Positions 37,978 to 47,577 of a DNA stretch of 64,000 nucleotides are shown here, one piece after another. The position numbers and the translations under genes are program-made. The notes under the pieces are model-generated. The model made no database searches. It worked only from the letters and a program-made list of their open reading frames with translations, and had not been told where the DNA came from. Origin of the DNA: Candidatus Methylacidiphilum fumarolicum (GTDB lineage Bacteria > Verrucomicrobiota > Verrucomicrobiia > Methylacidiphilales > Methylacidiphilaceae). Numbering within the stretch: position 1 is the stretch's first letter; each line of letters starts with the position of its first letter. The stretch covers positions 1,178,001 through 1,242,000 of the forward strand of contig NZ_OX458932.1 of NCBI RefSeq assembly GCF_949774925.1, written 5' to 3'.

Positions 37978-38260
37978 CGGCTTTATGTAGCTTTTGTTGA
38001 ATAGTTGTTTGGCTGCTAGCTCGATGAGCATAGAGAAATGCTAATAATATCGAAAGAAAAAAGAATATGCCAGAAAGCCAAACCGTTATTTTAATGAGTA
38101 TTGAAGAGGTGTGAGCTCCAAATAAAGTATCGGTGACGGAACTACCGAATGCGGCACCTAAGCCTTCCTGCTTACTCCTTTGCATCAAGATGACAAATAC
38201 AAGAAAAATGCAGGTAATAATATAGATAACCAGAAAAAAACCGATTAAAAAATCATACAT
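37940..38260 (-). CDS. secG: Protein translocase subunit SecG
   Basis: The 106-residue protein has two membrane helices (about 4-24 and 54-73) joined by the conserved cytoplasmic loop ILMQRSKQEGLGAAFGSSVT, then a polar tail. SecG stimulates SecYEG translocation. It lies 6 bases after tpiA, the usual tpiA-secG order in many bacteria. The short charged C-terminus overlaps the start of the lipoprotein gene. Confidence 0.93.
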   Translation of the reverse strand: MYDFLIGFFLVIYIITCIFLVFVILMQRSKQEGLGAAFGSSVTDTLFGAHTSSILIKITVWLSGIFFFLSILLAFLYAHRASSQTTIQQKLHKADVEQHQTLPSKK

Positions 38261-38266
38261 ATACGT

Positions 38267-39034
38267 TTATAATTTGTTGTTCAATATTATCGAGGAAAAT
38301 GAGAGAACGTCAAGGCTTGCCCCTCCTATAAGTAAGCCATCAATGTCAGAGCAAGCAAGAAGCTCTTGGGCATTATGCGGAGTCACACTTCCACCGTATT
38401 GAATCCGGATTTTTTGAGCAATTTGATCAGAAAAGAGCTTTGTCAGCTGCTCCCGAATAAAAAAATGAACTTCTTGAGCTTGTTCTGAAGTAGCATTTTT
38501 GCCTGTTCCTATGGCCCAGATCGGCTCATAAGCAATAATACAATCGACCACTTGCTTTTCTTCTATGGCCATTAAACCTAACTCTAATTGGGATCGTATT
38601 TTTTCTTTCCAAATGCCTCTTTGTCGTTCTTCAAGAGCTTCTCCGATGCAGAGGATAGGATGAAGAGAGGCTGATAAAGCGGCTTTGACCTTTTTGTTGA
38701 TGAACTCGTCGGATTCTCCTAAATGAATTCTTCTCTCTGAATGTCCAACAATGACATAGTGGCAATAAAATTCCCTAAGCATCCAAGGAGAAATTTCTCC
38801 GGTGTAAGGACCGTGAGAAGCGGGATATAAATTTTGGGCTCCAAGACGCACTTGAGAAGAATGATTCAGTAGTTCACTGACGGCTTGAAGAGCCGTAAAA
38901 GGAGGGCAGATCACTACATCAGCTGCTGAATAGTCGCCTAATTCCTTAAGAAGGGCATGGACAAAAGCTTTTGCTTCGGAAACAGTTTTATTCATTTTCC
39001 AGTTTCCGGCGATAATTTTTTTTCGGGTATTCAT
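38267..39034 (-). CDS. tpiA: Triosephosphate isomerase
   Basis: The 255-residue protein has all active-site blocks: AGNWKMN, VIVGHSERR (electrophilic His), the catalytic Glu in AYEPIWAIGTGKNAT and the phosphate-binding RIQYGGSVTPHNA and DGLLIGGASL. It interconverts dihydroxyacetone phosphate and glyceraldehyde-3-P. It is third in a gap-pgk-tpiA-secG operon, 10 bases from pgk. Confidence 0.98.
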   Translation of the reverse strand: MNTRKKIIAGNWKMNKTVSEAKAFVHALLKELGDYSAADVVICPPFTALQAVSELLNHSSQVRLGAQNLYPASHGPYTGEISPWMLREFYCHYVIVGHSERRIHLGESDEFINKKVKAALSASLHPILCIGEALEERQRGIWKEKIRSQLELGLMAIEEKQVVDCIIAYEPIWAIGTGKNATSEQAQEVHFFIREQLTKLFSDQIAQKIRIQYGGSVTPHNAQELLACSDIDGLLIGGASLDVLSFSSIILNNKL

Positions 39035-39044
39035 AGGCTTTTGA

Positions 39045-40259
39045 TTATCTATCCGGAATAGATGCTATGCCCGGAAGTACTTTTCCTTTGAGAAAATCGA
39101 GTGTAGCTCCACCTCCTGTTGATATGAAACTTACTTTATTGGATAATCCACTTTGATGCAACGCTTTGATAGAATCTCCACCTGCTACAATGCTAATAGC
39201 TGAGGGATTTTCAGAGATGCTTTTAGCTATCGAAAAAGTTCCTTTTTCACAACCAGGGATTTCAAAAACGCCCATAGGCCCGTTCCATAAAATGGTTTTT
39301 GCGCCTTTGATTTCCTGACCGTAAGACTGCATGGTTTGAAGACCAATATCTACCCCAAGCCTTCCTTCAGCAATGTCAATACCAGTAGTCCATTCAAGGG
39401 ATTTGGCTATTTTTTGTTCGAAATCGATCGAAGTGGCGACAAGATGATCGATAGGGAGCAAAAACTTTATATTTCTTTCATTAGCTTTTGCTAGAGCTTC
39501 AGTGGCCACAGAGATTTTATCGGGTTCTACAAGAGAATTGCCAACTTTATGTCCTAAAGCAAGAAGAAAAGTGTAGGCCATTGCACCGCCAATCAACAGG
39601 CTGTCAGCTTTTTCTAAAAGGCGGTTGATAACCTCTATTTTGTCTGAAACTTTGGCTCCACCTAAAACAACAACGAAAGGTCTTCTTGGAGCTTCTAGCT
39701 CTTGACCTAAGTATTTCAGTTCTTTTTCCATCAAAAATCCAATGGCTTTTTCTCTTACAAAATGACTGACGCCCTCGGTGGAGGAGTGGGCTCTATGAGC
39801 TGATCCAAAAGCGTCATTAACATAGACATCAATGAGAGAAGCAAGTGCTTTTGAAAATTCTGGATCATTTTTTTCTTCTTCAGGATGGAACCTTGTATTT
39901 TCTAAAAGCAGAATTTCTCCTTCAGCTAATTGTTCTTTTGCTTTATCTACCTCTGGCCCAATACAGTCGCCTACGAATTTGACAGGAACACCAAGTAATC
40001 TGTTTAAAAGAGGAGCAATAGGCGCAAGACTTTCTTTTGGATTCTTTTTGCCTTTAGGTCGACCAAGATGGCTGATCAGTACAATCTTGGCTTTTTGATC
40101 TATTAAGTACTTTAGTGTTTCTAGTGTTTCAAGGATTCGCGTCTGATCCGTAATCACATAACTATTGATGGTCTTGTCTAGTTCCAAGGGTACATTATAA
40201 TCAACTCTGACTAGAACTCTTTTCCCTTTTAAAGAAAGATCACGAATGGTGGTTTTCAC
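39045..40259 (-). CDS. pgk: Phosphoglycerate kinase
   Basis: The 404-residue two-lobe kinase has VLVRVDYNVPL, the substrate site SHLGRPKG, LLENTRFHPEE, GGAKVSDKI, WNGPMGVFE and the nucleotide site VAGGDSIKAL followed by STGGGATLDFL. It makes ATP from 1,3-bisphosphoglycerate. It lies between gap and tpiA, separated from gap by 76 bases that contain a perfect inverted repeat. Confidence 0.98.
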   Translation of the reverse strand: MKTTIRDLSLKGKRVLVRVDYNVPLELDKTINSYVITDQTRILETLETLKYLIDQKAKIVLISHLGRPKGKKNPKESLAPIAPLLNRLLGVPVKFVGDCIGPEVDKAKEQLAEGEILLLENTRFHPEEEKNDPEFSKALASLIDVYVNDAFGSAHRAHSSTEGVSHFVREKAIGFLMEKELKYLGQELEAPRRPFVVVLGGAKVSDKIEVINRLLEKADSLLIGGAMAYTFLLALGHKVGNSLVEPDKISVATEALAKANERNIKFLLPIDHLVATSIDFEQKIAKSLEWTTGIDIAEGRLGVDIGLQTMQSYGQEIKGAKTILWNGPMGVFEIPGCEKGTFSIAKSISENPSAISIVAGGDSIKALHQSGLSNKVSFISTGGGATLDFLKGKVLPGIASIPDR

Positions 40260-40292
40260 AATAAATCCTTTCTTGACGGGTATAAGAACCCT

Positions 40293-40312
40293 TCTTTGAT
40301 CGAGATCAAAGA
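40293..40312. repeat. Perfect inverted repeat between gap and pgk
   Basis: TCTTTGATC-GA-GATCAAAGA gives a 9-bp stem with a 2-base loop. On the plus strand it is followed within 10 bases by TTTTTT, the form of an intrinsic terminator; on the minus strand, the direction of the operon, no T-run follows. It could be an mRNA processing or stability element between the two cistrons, an operator, or an antisense terminator. Confidence 0.5.
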
Positions 40313-40335
40313 GTTGTTTTTTAAATAGTTAACGA

Positions 40336-41379
40336 TCAGATTCGACTTGCAATGTACTTAGCAAGATCAACGCAGCGGCAGGAATATCCCCATTCATTGT
40401 CATACCAAGCAATCAATTTGTAAAAGCGGCTATTCAAGGCAATTCCAGATCCCGCATCGAATATGCTGGAGTGTGAATCCTTTAAATAATCCCTGGAAAC
40501 CACTTGCTCCTCCGTATATCCAAGAATACCTTCTAAATAACTTTCACTGGCCTTTTTCATTGCCCCACAAATCTCAGCATAACTTGTTTCTTTTGTAGTT
40601 CTCACCGTGAGGTCGACTACAGAAACTGTGGGTGTTGGTACTCTAAAGGCCATTCCAGTCAGCTTTCCTTTAAGTTCAGGAATAACTAATGTAGTGGCCT
40701 TGGCAGCTCCCGTCGTTGCGGGGATAATATTGCCTTCTGCAGCTCTTCCACCCTTCCAATCCTTTTTCGAAGGACCATCTTGAAGTCTCTGAGAAGCCGT
40801 ATAGCTATGGACGGTTGTCATTAATCCTTCTTCTATACCAAAACCTTCTTTCAGGAGCACATGGACCAAGGGAGTTAGACAGTTAGTTGTGCAACTAGCA
40901 TTTGAAATGATCGTATGCTTTCCCATATCGAGCTGTTCATGATTGACTCCCATAACCACGGTAATATCTGCTTCTTTTCCAGGAGCAGTAATGATAACCT
41001 TTTTAGCTCCAGATTTGATATGACCAATGGCCTTGCTAGCTGCAGTAAATAAACCGGTCGATTCGAATACGATGTCCACACCTAATTCTTTCCAGGGCAT
41101 CGCCGCAGGACCCTCTTTTATGGAAAGACACTGAATGATATGCCCATCGACCTCAAGTAAATCGTCCTCTTCAAGGTTATCTTTTGATTTAGAGCTTTTG
41201 ACTGAAAAAGGGCTTCTCCCATAGTTTGTGTCGTATTTAAGCAGATAGGCAAGGTTGTCTGCTGAGACGATATCATTAACAGCAACAACTTCTAACTCGT
41301 TTAAAAGCTTCTGCTCAGCAATTGCCCTTAAAATCAGTCTTCCTATTCTCCCAAATCCATTGATTGCGACTTTTGGCAT
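40336..41379 (-). CDS. gap: Glyceraldehyde-3-phosphate dehydrogenase
   Basis: The 347-residue protein has NAD-binding [10 protein letters not shown] and [19 protein letters not shown], the catalytic Cys in [13 protein letters not shown], the His in VHSYTASQ, and the phosphate-binding [17 protein letters not shown]. The aspartate in VNDI favours NAD over NADP. A strong ribosome site, GGGAGGAGA (41386-41394 complement), precedes the ATG. It is the first gene of the gap-pgk-tpiA-secG run, with a clear promoter candidate upstream. Confidence 0.98.
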   Translation of the reverse strand: MPKVAINGFGRIGRLILRAIAEQKLLNELEVVAVNDIVSADNLAYLLKYDTNYGRSPFSVKSSKSKDNLEEDDLLEVDGHIIQCLSIKEGPAAMPWKELGVDIVFESTGLFTAASKAIGHIKSGAKKVIITAPGKEADITVVMGVNHEQLDMGKHTIISNASCTTNCLTPLVHVLLKEGFGIEEGLMTTVHSYTASQRLQDGPSKKDWKGGRAAEGNIIPATTGAAKATTLVIPELKGKLTGMAFRVPTPTVSVVDLTVRTTKETSYAEICGAMKKASESYLEGILGYTEEQVVSRDYLKDSHSSIFDAGSGIALNSRFYKLIAWYDNEWGYSCRCVDLAKYIASRI

Positions 41380-41427
41380 CGTATATCTCCTCCCTTTGTC
41401 TTAGTTGAAGACAAGTTAAGTTTATAT

Positions 41428-41456
41428 ATACTATAAATAGTGAATTTCATCGTCAA
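41428..41456 (-). promoter_or_regulatory. Sigma-70-type promoter candidate for gap
   Basis: On the minus strand TTGACG (41456-41451), a 17-base spacer and TAGTAT (41433-41428) fit a -35/-10 pair. An overlapping TATAGT gives a 15-base alternative. It lies about 49 bases upstream of the gap start. Pattern evidence only. Confidence 0.5.
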
Positions 41457-41554
41457 CGGAAAAAATTGAAACTGTTATTTTATCAGTTTTGACCAATAAT
41501 GGCTTAACTACTTATACACTAGCGGATGAAGAATAAAGTTAAAAATTATTAAAT

Positions 41555-42634
41555 TTGATGAATTTCAATCGACTTGGAGGCATAGGAAGCAATACGTGGA
41601 TAATTCTTATATTTCTTATTTTTGTTATAGGATCGGTTTTTGGATTTAAAGCGATCTTGAAGTCAAAGAAGGAACCTAGCATGCAATTATATTTTATCGA
41701 TATTGATGGGAAACTCGTTGGTCCAGTGTCTTCTCAAAGGATTCAGTTTGATGATTCTAAGTGGAGGTATTTGTTGGGGGCAGAAGTTTTTCGCATTACA
41801 AGAAGAGCTGGAACGGAAGCTCCCTTTTGTGGAGACTTGCTCGATATACATCAAAAAGGGATTTATAAATGTTCTTCTTGTGGACTTCCCTTGTTTTCTT
41901 CAGATTCCAAATTTCATTCAGGCACTGGCTGGCCAAGTTTTTTTTCTCCTATTGCAAAAGAAAACATCATAGAAAGAGTCGATCTATCCTTAGGCATGAT
42001 TCGAACCGAAATTCTTTGTGCACGCTGTGGGGCTCATCTTGGACATGTTTTTGAAGATGGACCTAAGCCAACGGGCCTTCGTTATTGTGTTAATTCTGCT
42101 TCGCTTGTTTTTACTCCACAGTCTTTTTATGACAAAGTTACAACTGACGGCAGGAAGCTTTCTCAAGCCGCATTTGCTGGGGGATGTTTTTGGGGAATTC
42201 AAGATTATTTCAAAAAAGTAGAAGGAGTAATTTGGACAGTTGCAGGGTATGCGGGAGGCACTGTGCCATTCCCAACATATGAACAAGTGTGTACGGGAAC
42301 GACTGGTCATGCCGAAACTGTTTACCTGCTGTTTGATCCGACTATAGTAAGCTATAAGAAACTTTTGGAGCTGTTTTGGCAAATCCATGATCCAACAACG
42401 GCTGAAAGACAAGGACCTGATGTTGGCCCTCAATATAGACCAATTATTTTTTATTATAATGAGGGACAGCGACAAGAAGCCTTTCAATCCAAAGAAAATT
42501 TAGAAAAATCGAAATATTTTGGAAAAAAAATTGCTACAGCTATTCTCCCGGCTACTCCTTTTTATCCCGCTGAAGAGTATCATCAAAACTATTTAGAAAA
42601 GCATCATTTAAGCAATGCTTGTCATAGGAGATAA
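41555..42634 (+). CDS. msrBA: Membrane-anchored MsrB-MsrA methionine sulfoxide reductase fusion
   Basis: The 359-residue protein has three parts. A single N-terminal membrane helix (about 14-33) comes first. The MsrB domain (about 65-190) has zinc cysteines C106/C109 and C155/C158 and the catalytic Cys in RYCVNSASL (C178). The MsrA domain (about 200-359) has the catalytic GCFWG (C211) and the GPDVGPQYRPIIFY and HQNYL blocks. It reduces both R- and S-methionine sulfoxide. The order MsrB-MsrA with an anchor suggests repair of envelope proteins. Topology (periplasmic or cytoplasmic) is not settled by the sequence. It is followed 8 bases later by an unknown gene. Confidence 0.94.
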   Translation: MMNFNRLGGIGSNTWIILIFLIFVIGSVFGFKAILKSKKEPSMQLYFIDIDGKLVGPVSSQRIQFDDSKWRYLLGAEVFRITRRAGTEAPFCGDLLDIHQKGIYKCSSCGLPLFSSDSKFHSGTGWPSFFSPIAKENIIERVDLSLGMIRTEILCARCGAHLGHVFEDGPKPTGLRYCVNSASLVFTPQSFYDKVTTDGRKLSQAAFAGGCFWGIQDYFKKVEGVIWTVAGYAGGTVPFPTYEQVCTGTTGHAETVYLLFDPTIVSYKKLLELFWQIHDPTTAERQGPDVGPQYRPIIFYYNEGQRQEAFQSKENLEKSKYFGKKIATAILPATPFYPAEEYHQNYLEKHHLSNACHRR

Positions 42635-42642
42635 ATGGGAAA

Positions 42643-43317
42643 ATGGCGCCATATTATCACAAAATAACTAAACCCTTATGGATCCTTTACAATTGGTTAA
42701 CAGTATTTTTTTTTCTTCTTCCTGATATAGAAGCCGTAGAAAACAAATCAGTTGAATACCTTAAAGCACCTTATGAATTTGACCCTAAAATTTGGCATTA
42801 TCTTTTCGATGACAAACCAGTGATTCTCTTGCAAAAGCATAAATCAAAAAACGGTTCGCTCTATTATATTCTAGAAAAAATAGAAACACCTGACCAAGCT
42901 CATATGGGAACTACCTATTATATCCAATCTGTTCATGGAAAGGTTTATCTCCTATACGAAGATAGAAATACGGAATCTCCCATTCCTCCTTTGACAAACA
43001 TGGGCATACCTTGGGATATCGCTGTTGATATCGAAAAGATCAACTTAATGCACAAAATAAGCTCTATAGGAATAAAAAATACTTCCAAGTGGGTGGTTGA
43101 GAGTATTACCAAACATAGAAATATTTATTTCTATACTCCAGAATTTATCGAAGCAGCTAAGAGACTGAAGATTCTTCCAAAAAATTATAAATTGCCTCCT
43201 TTGTTGCCCAAAGATGAGGCTGAGCTGGAAAAATATTTATCGACAAAGATTACTCCCACCCTCATTGATGCGCGGTTGGTTGGGGAAACTGCTCCCACAA
43301 ATTCTTTGAATAGATAG
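42643..43317 (+). CDS. Hypothetical protein with N-terminal hydrophobic segment
   Basis: A 224-residue protein I do not recognise. Residues of about 10-28 are hydrophobic (PLWILYNWLTVFFFLLPDI) and could be a signal sequence or anchor. The rest is a polar, tyrosine-rich globular region with no cysteines or evident catalytic motif. The gene starts 8 bases after msrBA on the same strand, so it is probably co-transcribed and may be an envelope protein. It has normal base composition for the region. Confidence 0.65.
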   Translation: MAPYYHKITKPLWILYNWLTVFFFLLPDIEAVENKSVEYLKAPYEFDPKIWHYLFDDKPVILLQKHKSKNGSLYYILEKIETPDQAHMGTTYYIQSVHGKVYLLYEDRNTESPIPPLTNMGIPWDIAVDIEKINLMHKISSIGIKNTSKWVVESITKHRNIYFYTPEFIEAAKRLKILPKNYKLPPLLPKDEAELEKYLSTKITPTLIDARLVGETAPTNSLNR

Positions 43318-43345
43318 GCAGATTTATTGCAGGAATTTTTTTAGT

Positions 43346-43660
43346 CTATGTTAATTCCTTTTCCCACCAACGAAAATAAGGAAGAAACACTTGAGATGGT
43401 TCAAAACTTATAATTTCTGGACATTCATAGCTGTGGTTTTCCTTAATGAACTGTATCAACTCTTCCCACTTTTCTTCTGAAGATTTGGCAATGAGCATAG
43501 CCTCTTGTGTTTCTTCCTGTTTGTTTTCCCACCAATAGAATGAATAAACGAGAGGAATAATATTAACACAACTAGCAAGTCTTTTTGTAACAATAAGTTT
43601 TGCCAATCTTTCTCCTTCCTCTTTATCTGAACAGCTCATCAAAACGACACGTGGCTTCAT
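43346..43660 (-). CDS. cutA: CutA-type divalent cation tolerance protein
   Basis: The 104-residue protein has the CutA1 pattern: an N-terminal strand PRVVLMSCSD, EEGERLAKLIVTKRLASCVN, IIPLVYSFYWWENKQEETQE, an AMLIAKSSEEKWEELIQFIK helix and the terminal YECPEIISFE. CutA1 forms very stable trimers linked to copper tolerance in E. coli. Its actual function is unclear. It is convergent with the unknown gene 28 bases away. Confidence 0.92.
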   Translation of the reverse strand: MKPRVVLMSCSDKEEGERLAKLIVTKRLASCVNIIPLVYSFYWWENKQEETQEAMLIAKSSEEKWEELIQFIKENHSYECPEIISFEPSQVFLPYFRWWEKELT

Positions 43661-43760
43661 GGTTCTTTTATAAAATGAATCTTCCCTGAATTCTATTTTT
43701 TAATAAAAAGTTTCAATAAAAAAAAAGATCTGAACAATGCTCATCACCAAGCGAAAGGTT

Positions 43761-44475
43761 TCAATAAAAAAAATCAAATTCACTCACTATAAATGATTCT
43801 TCAATGGTGTAGAGTTCTTCTTGACATCCCCCCCGGCCTGAAGGCCGGAGATTCCAACGACGCTCAGGCTGGGCATTGAGCCACTTTTGCGTCGCTTCGG
43901 TAGGTCCCTTCTGCTGGCGACCTGACTGCATCGTTTCCTTCATAAGTGAATTAGGAGTGTCAGACCGGCTTAACTGAGCTTTTCCTCTCCGCACTTGTGA
44001 CGCTCCTTCTGCAACGCCAGCGTTTCGTTGAACACGAAGGAGCACAGGACGGCAAAGCGTCACATTTGCTGCTTCTGCTGGCCATTGGCATCGATTTGTA
44101 TTGAAAGGCTTAAATGCCTTGAATACTCCAAAGCACATCTGATCAAGATGGAGGCAAAGATAATCTCGCCCACTGTTGCTAGAATACCCACCCAAGGTCG
44201 CCCTCTCCATTCTCCTAAATAGTTTTAAGGGCGTATCCTACCGTCTGCTGCCAATGATCTTCTACGCCTTCCGAAAATGTTATTGGAGAGGTCTTCTGCG
44301 CTCGCTGCCTACTTCGTCTCAAGCTACGATGGCGCACCCATTTCTATCGTGTGCCGGAACAACGAACAGCAGCAGAGATTACACCGAAACTGAAGATAGG
44401 GAAGGCTTCGTCCCCCCCCTCGCGTTATCCTTCCCCGCCATTAACGCCAAGGCTTATCGTTTCCTAAGTAAAAAA
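43761..44475 (-). mobile_element. Relic of an IS605/TnpB-type element
   Basis: The minus strand encodes a damaged TnpB-like C-terminal tail (QRNAGVAEGASQVRRGKAQ and RRWNLRPSGRG). It ends in a GAATCTCC-type right end with the perfect palindrome CCGGCCT-TC-AGGCCGG (43833-43848), then GGGGGATGTCAAG. The form GAATCTCC-hairpin-GG...GTCAA resembles the right end of the element at 18.1 kb. The other half (44220-44470) has no readable gene, although GCCATTAACGCCAAGGCTTATC could be a left end. It abuts the mnmA stop codon. All frames are short or broken. Confidence 0.5.
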
Positions 44476-45582
44476 TCAATCCTTAGGTGGATCCCTTTCT
44501 ATCCATCCGCCTCCAAGCACGGTATCTCCCTCGTAACAAACGGCTGCTTGTCCTGGAGAAATTCCAAATTGTGGGGATTCAAAATCTACTCTAAATCGAC
44601 CATTTTCCAGAGGCGTGATAAAAGCAGGAACCTCTGGATAATTATACCTTAGTTTTACTGTTACCTTTCGGGTAGTTTGAATTTCTTTTTCAATCCAATG
44701 GGCTCCCGCCACAAAACAATGAGTTTTAAGCAGACTTTCCCAACCTCCAACTTTAACTGCTTTCGCTAACGGATCTATATCAACCACATAGAGAGGACGG
44801 CCTTGTCCCCCTGGAAGCCCTTTTCTTTGGCCTACGGTATAGCGCTCAATGCCTTGATGGGAACCAATCACCCTTCCTGTTTCATCTAAAATTGGACCGG
44901 CATTCGATTCCTTGGAATCTATTTTTTCTTCGATAAAATCTTTATAATTTTTTCCAGCTACAAAGCATATGTCTCTACTTTCTTCCTTGTTCCATACAGA
45001 AAGACCCGCTTCTTTTGCAATAGCCCTTACTTCTTTCTTTTCAAGACGGCCTAACGGAGTAAGTATTCTCGAAAGCTGAAAAGGAGAAAGAGAAAAAAGA
45101 AAATAAGATTGGTCTCTTGTTTTGTCCTTTGCTTTTTTTAAGCTTGGAGAAGTAGTATCCTGATGCTCCACAATTGCATAATGACCTGTTGCAATGTATT
45201 CTGCTCCCCAAGACCTGACTTTAGACCACAGCCTTCCAAATTTTATTTTCTCGTTACATTTCACACAAGGATTAGGAGTCCTTCCCTGTCTATATTCGTC
45301 TAAAAAATAATGAATAACCTCTTTTTCGAAAAAATCCGCCTCATCAATTGTATAATGAGGAATGCCAATTTGAGCGGCTAAGTTTCTAGCATCATTGATT
45401 GCTTCAGGTCCACAACATTTCTCTAATGAACGGCTCATACAGGAATCTGTCCATACCTTGAGAGTGATTCCTATAACATCGAATCCTTCTTTTTTTAAAA
45501 GCAAAGCAGCCACAGTAGAATCAACCCCTCCGCTCATGCCAACGACAATTCGACAGCGCTTCTTAGGAAAAAGAATATTCAT
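44476..45582 (-). CDS. mnmA: tRNA-specific 2-thiouridylase MnmA
   Basis: The 368-residue protein has the ATP-pyrophosphatase PP-loop GMSGGVDSTVAALLL, the catalytic cysteines in TPNPCVKCNEKIKFG and RDICFVAG, and the TGHYA and GLPGGQGRPLYVVDID segments. It thiolates U34 of tRNA-Lys, -Glu and -Gln. The IS relic touches its 3' end without disrupting it. Length is usual. Confidence 0.97.
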   Translation of the reverse strand: MNILFPKKRCRIVVGMSGGVDSTVAALLLKKEGFDVIGITLKVWTDSCMSRSLEKCCGPEAINDARNLAAQIGIPHYTIDEADFFEKEVIHYFLDEYRQGRTPNPCVKCNEKIKFGRLWSKVRSWGAEYIATGHYAIVEHQDTTSPSLKKAKDKTRDQSYFLFSLSPFQLSRILTPLGRLEKKEVRAIAKEAGLSVWNKEESRDICFVAGKNYKDFIEEKIDSKESNAGPILDETGRVIGSHQGIERYTVGQRKGLPGGQGRPLYVVDIDPLAKAVKVGGWESLLKTHCFVAGAHWIEKEIQTTRKVTVKLRYNYPEVPAFITPLENGRFRVDFESPQFGISPGQAAVCYEGDTVLGGGWIERDPPKD

Positions 45583-45649
45583 GGGTGCAATTAAAAATAA
45601 AATTTTTCTTCCTCAGAAATCTCTTCCCCAAAAAAGGTAAAACTGCTTT

Positions 45650-46912
45650 TTAGGCGGCTTCTTTTTCCTGTCTTCGTTTTAAAATTGGAGTTTTTTTCCC
45701 TTCAGCTACTAGACGCGAAATAATAACTTCTTCAATATCTGTTCTAGAAGGAAGCTCAAACATGATATCTAGCATGATCTTTTCAATCATGTTCTTTAAA
45801 GCACGGGCTCCCGTTTTTTTCTTTTTTGCTTCTTGAGCAAAAAACCTTATGGCTTCCTTTGCAAAGGTCAACTTGATATGGTCCAAGGCAAAAAGTTTTA
45901 TATACTGTTTTATTATCGCGTTTTTGGGTTCGGTCAAGATCCTAACCAGTTCATCTTCAGTTAGTTCAGAAAGGGTAGCAATCACTGGAAATCTACCCAC
46001 AAATTCTGGGATCATGCCATAGGAGATGAGGTCTTCAGGCTCGACTTCAAGTTGTCCATTCGATTGGGAATCTTCAGTTTGCAAAGCATGTTGGAAACCA
46101 AGCACCTGTTTGCCCCGTCTTCGGGCTACTATTTTGTCCAAACCAATGAAGGCACCACCACAAATAAAAAGAATATTCTCCGTATTGATTCGAATAAACT
46201 CTTGATGGGGATGCTTTCTTCCCCCTTGAGGAGGAACATTGCAAATAGTCCCTTCAAGCATTTTAAGAAGAGCTTGTTGGACACCTTCTCCTGAAACATC
46301 TCTTGTAATCGATGGGCTGTCAGATTTTCTAGATATTTTGTCTATCTCGTCGATATAAACGATGCCCATTTCCGCTTTTTTAACATCAAAATTGGCATTT
46401 TGAAGCAGTCTTAAAAGAATGCTTTCAACATCTTCGCCAACATACCCTGCCTCTGTGAGTGAAGTGGCATCGGCTATACAGAAAGGGACATCAAGAAGTC
46501 GGGCAAAGGTTTTAGCAAGGAGAGTTTTACCTGAGCCGGTGGGGCCAACAAGAAGAATATTAGTTTTTTCAATTTCGACATCTTTTATTTGATTCAGAGA
46601 AGAAAGATCAGTCAATTCCCCACTGAAAATTCTCTTGTAATGATTGTGAACAGCCACGGAAAGAATTTTTTTTGCATTGGTTTGACCAATGACATAGTCT
46701 TCGAGTCGAGCAAAGATTTCAGTAGGCTTTGGAATTTTTGGCTTAACTTGATTTTTAGCTGGCTCTTCGCGAAGCTCCCTTTCAAGAATACTGTGGCAAA
46801 CCTCAACACAAGCATCACAGATATATACCCCTGGTCCAGAAATAAGCTTGCGCACTTCTGCTTGGGTTCTCCCGCAGAAAGAGCACATAGTTATATGCAC
46901 TGATCTTGCCAT
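45650..46912 (-). CDS. clpX: ATP-dependent Clp protease ATP-binding subunit ClpX
   Basis: The 420-residue AAA+ unfoldase has an N-terminal zinc domain (CSFCGR...CDAC, residues about 10-37), Walker [12 protein letters not shown], Walker [11 protein letters not shown], the substrate-gripping GYVGED region, and the ClpP-binding loop in its usual place. It unfolds tagged proteins for ClpP. It is the third gene in tig-clpP-clpX, a common bacterial operon order, 9 bases after clpP. Confidence 0.97.
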   Translation of the reverse strand: MARSVHITMCSFCGRTQAEVRKLISGPGVYICDACVEVCHSILERELREEPAKNQVKPKIPKPTEIFARLEDYVIGQTNAKKILSVAVHNHYKRIFSGELTDLSSLNQIKDVEIEKTNILLVGPTGSGKTLLAKTFARLLDVPFCIADATSLTEAGYVGEDVESILLRLLQNANFDVKKAEMGIVYIDEIDKISRKSDSPSITRDVSGEGVQQALLKMLEGTICNVPPQGGRKHPHQEFIRINTENILFICGGAFIGLDKIVARRRGKQVLGFQHALQTEDSQSNGQLEVEPEDLISYGMIPEFVGRFPVIATLSELTEDELVRILTEPKNAIIKQYIKLFALDHIKLTFAKEAIRFFAQEAKKKKTGARALKNMIEKIMLDIMFELPSRTDIEEVIISRLVAEGKKTPILKRRQEKEAA

Positions 46913-46921
46913 GATTACACT

Positions 46922-47572
46922 CTACTTCCCATCTCCCATAATGATTTGTGGTTGGGGGACTGGTCTGATACTGACTCTGGTTTTGACCACCTCATCAATG
47001 AGCCCATAGGCTTTTGCATCTTCAGCAGACATAAAAAAATCTCGATCCGTGTCTTTTTCCAGTCGTTCAATGGGCTGTTTAGTATGATAAGAAAGGATTT
47101 CATTCAACAACCTCTTGGTTCTTAATATTTCTTGAGCTTGAATGCTGATGTCGGAGGCTTGGCCTTGTGCACCACCAAGAGGCTGATGGATCATAATACG
47201 GGCGTTGGGTAGAGCAAACCGTTTACCTTTTGTTCCGGCAGCAAGTAATACGGCTGCCATACTGGCAGCCTGACCGATACAATAAGTATTTACATCGCAA
47301 CTTAAAAATTGCATCGTATCATAAATGGCCATACCCGCTGTCACGTACCCTCCTGGAGAATGGATATATAGGCTAATATCCTTTTTGGGATCTTCCATTT
47401 GAAGAAAAAGTAGCTGGGCAATAACCAAATTGGCTATATTGTCGTCGATCGGTGTGCCAATAAATACAATTCTATCCTTAAGCAACCTCGAAAATATATC
47501 GTAGCCTCTTTCCCCACGGCCTGTTTGTTCAACAACCATGGGAATGACTTGGGAAATAATAGGATTAGTCAT
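46922..47572 (-). CDS. clpP: ATP-dependent Clp protease proteolytic subunit ClpP
   Basis: The serine protease of 216 residues from ATG 47572 ([15 protein letters not shown]) has its catalytic Ser in [14 protein letters not shown], His in [12 protein letters not shown] and Asp in the [10 protein letters not shown] region. ATG 47572 is preferred over the in-frame TTG at 47581, which would overlap the tig stop by 4 bases. A 14-mer barrel is formed in the family. It is between tig and clpX. Confidence 0.97.
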   Translation of the reverse strand: MTNPIISQVIPMVVEQTGRGERGYDIFSRLLKDRIVFIGTPIDDNIANLVIAQLLFLQMEDPKKDISLYIHSPGGYVTAGMAIYDTMQFLSCDVNTYCIGQAASMAAVLLAAGTKGKRFALPNARIMIHQPLGGAQGQASDISIQAQEILRTKRLLNEILSYHTKQPIERLEKDTDRDFFMSAEDAKAYGLIDEVVKTRVSIRPVPQPQIIMGDGK

Positions 47573-47577
47573 AATTT

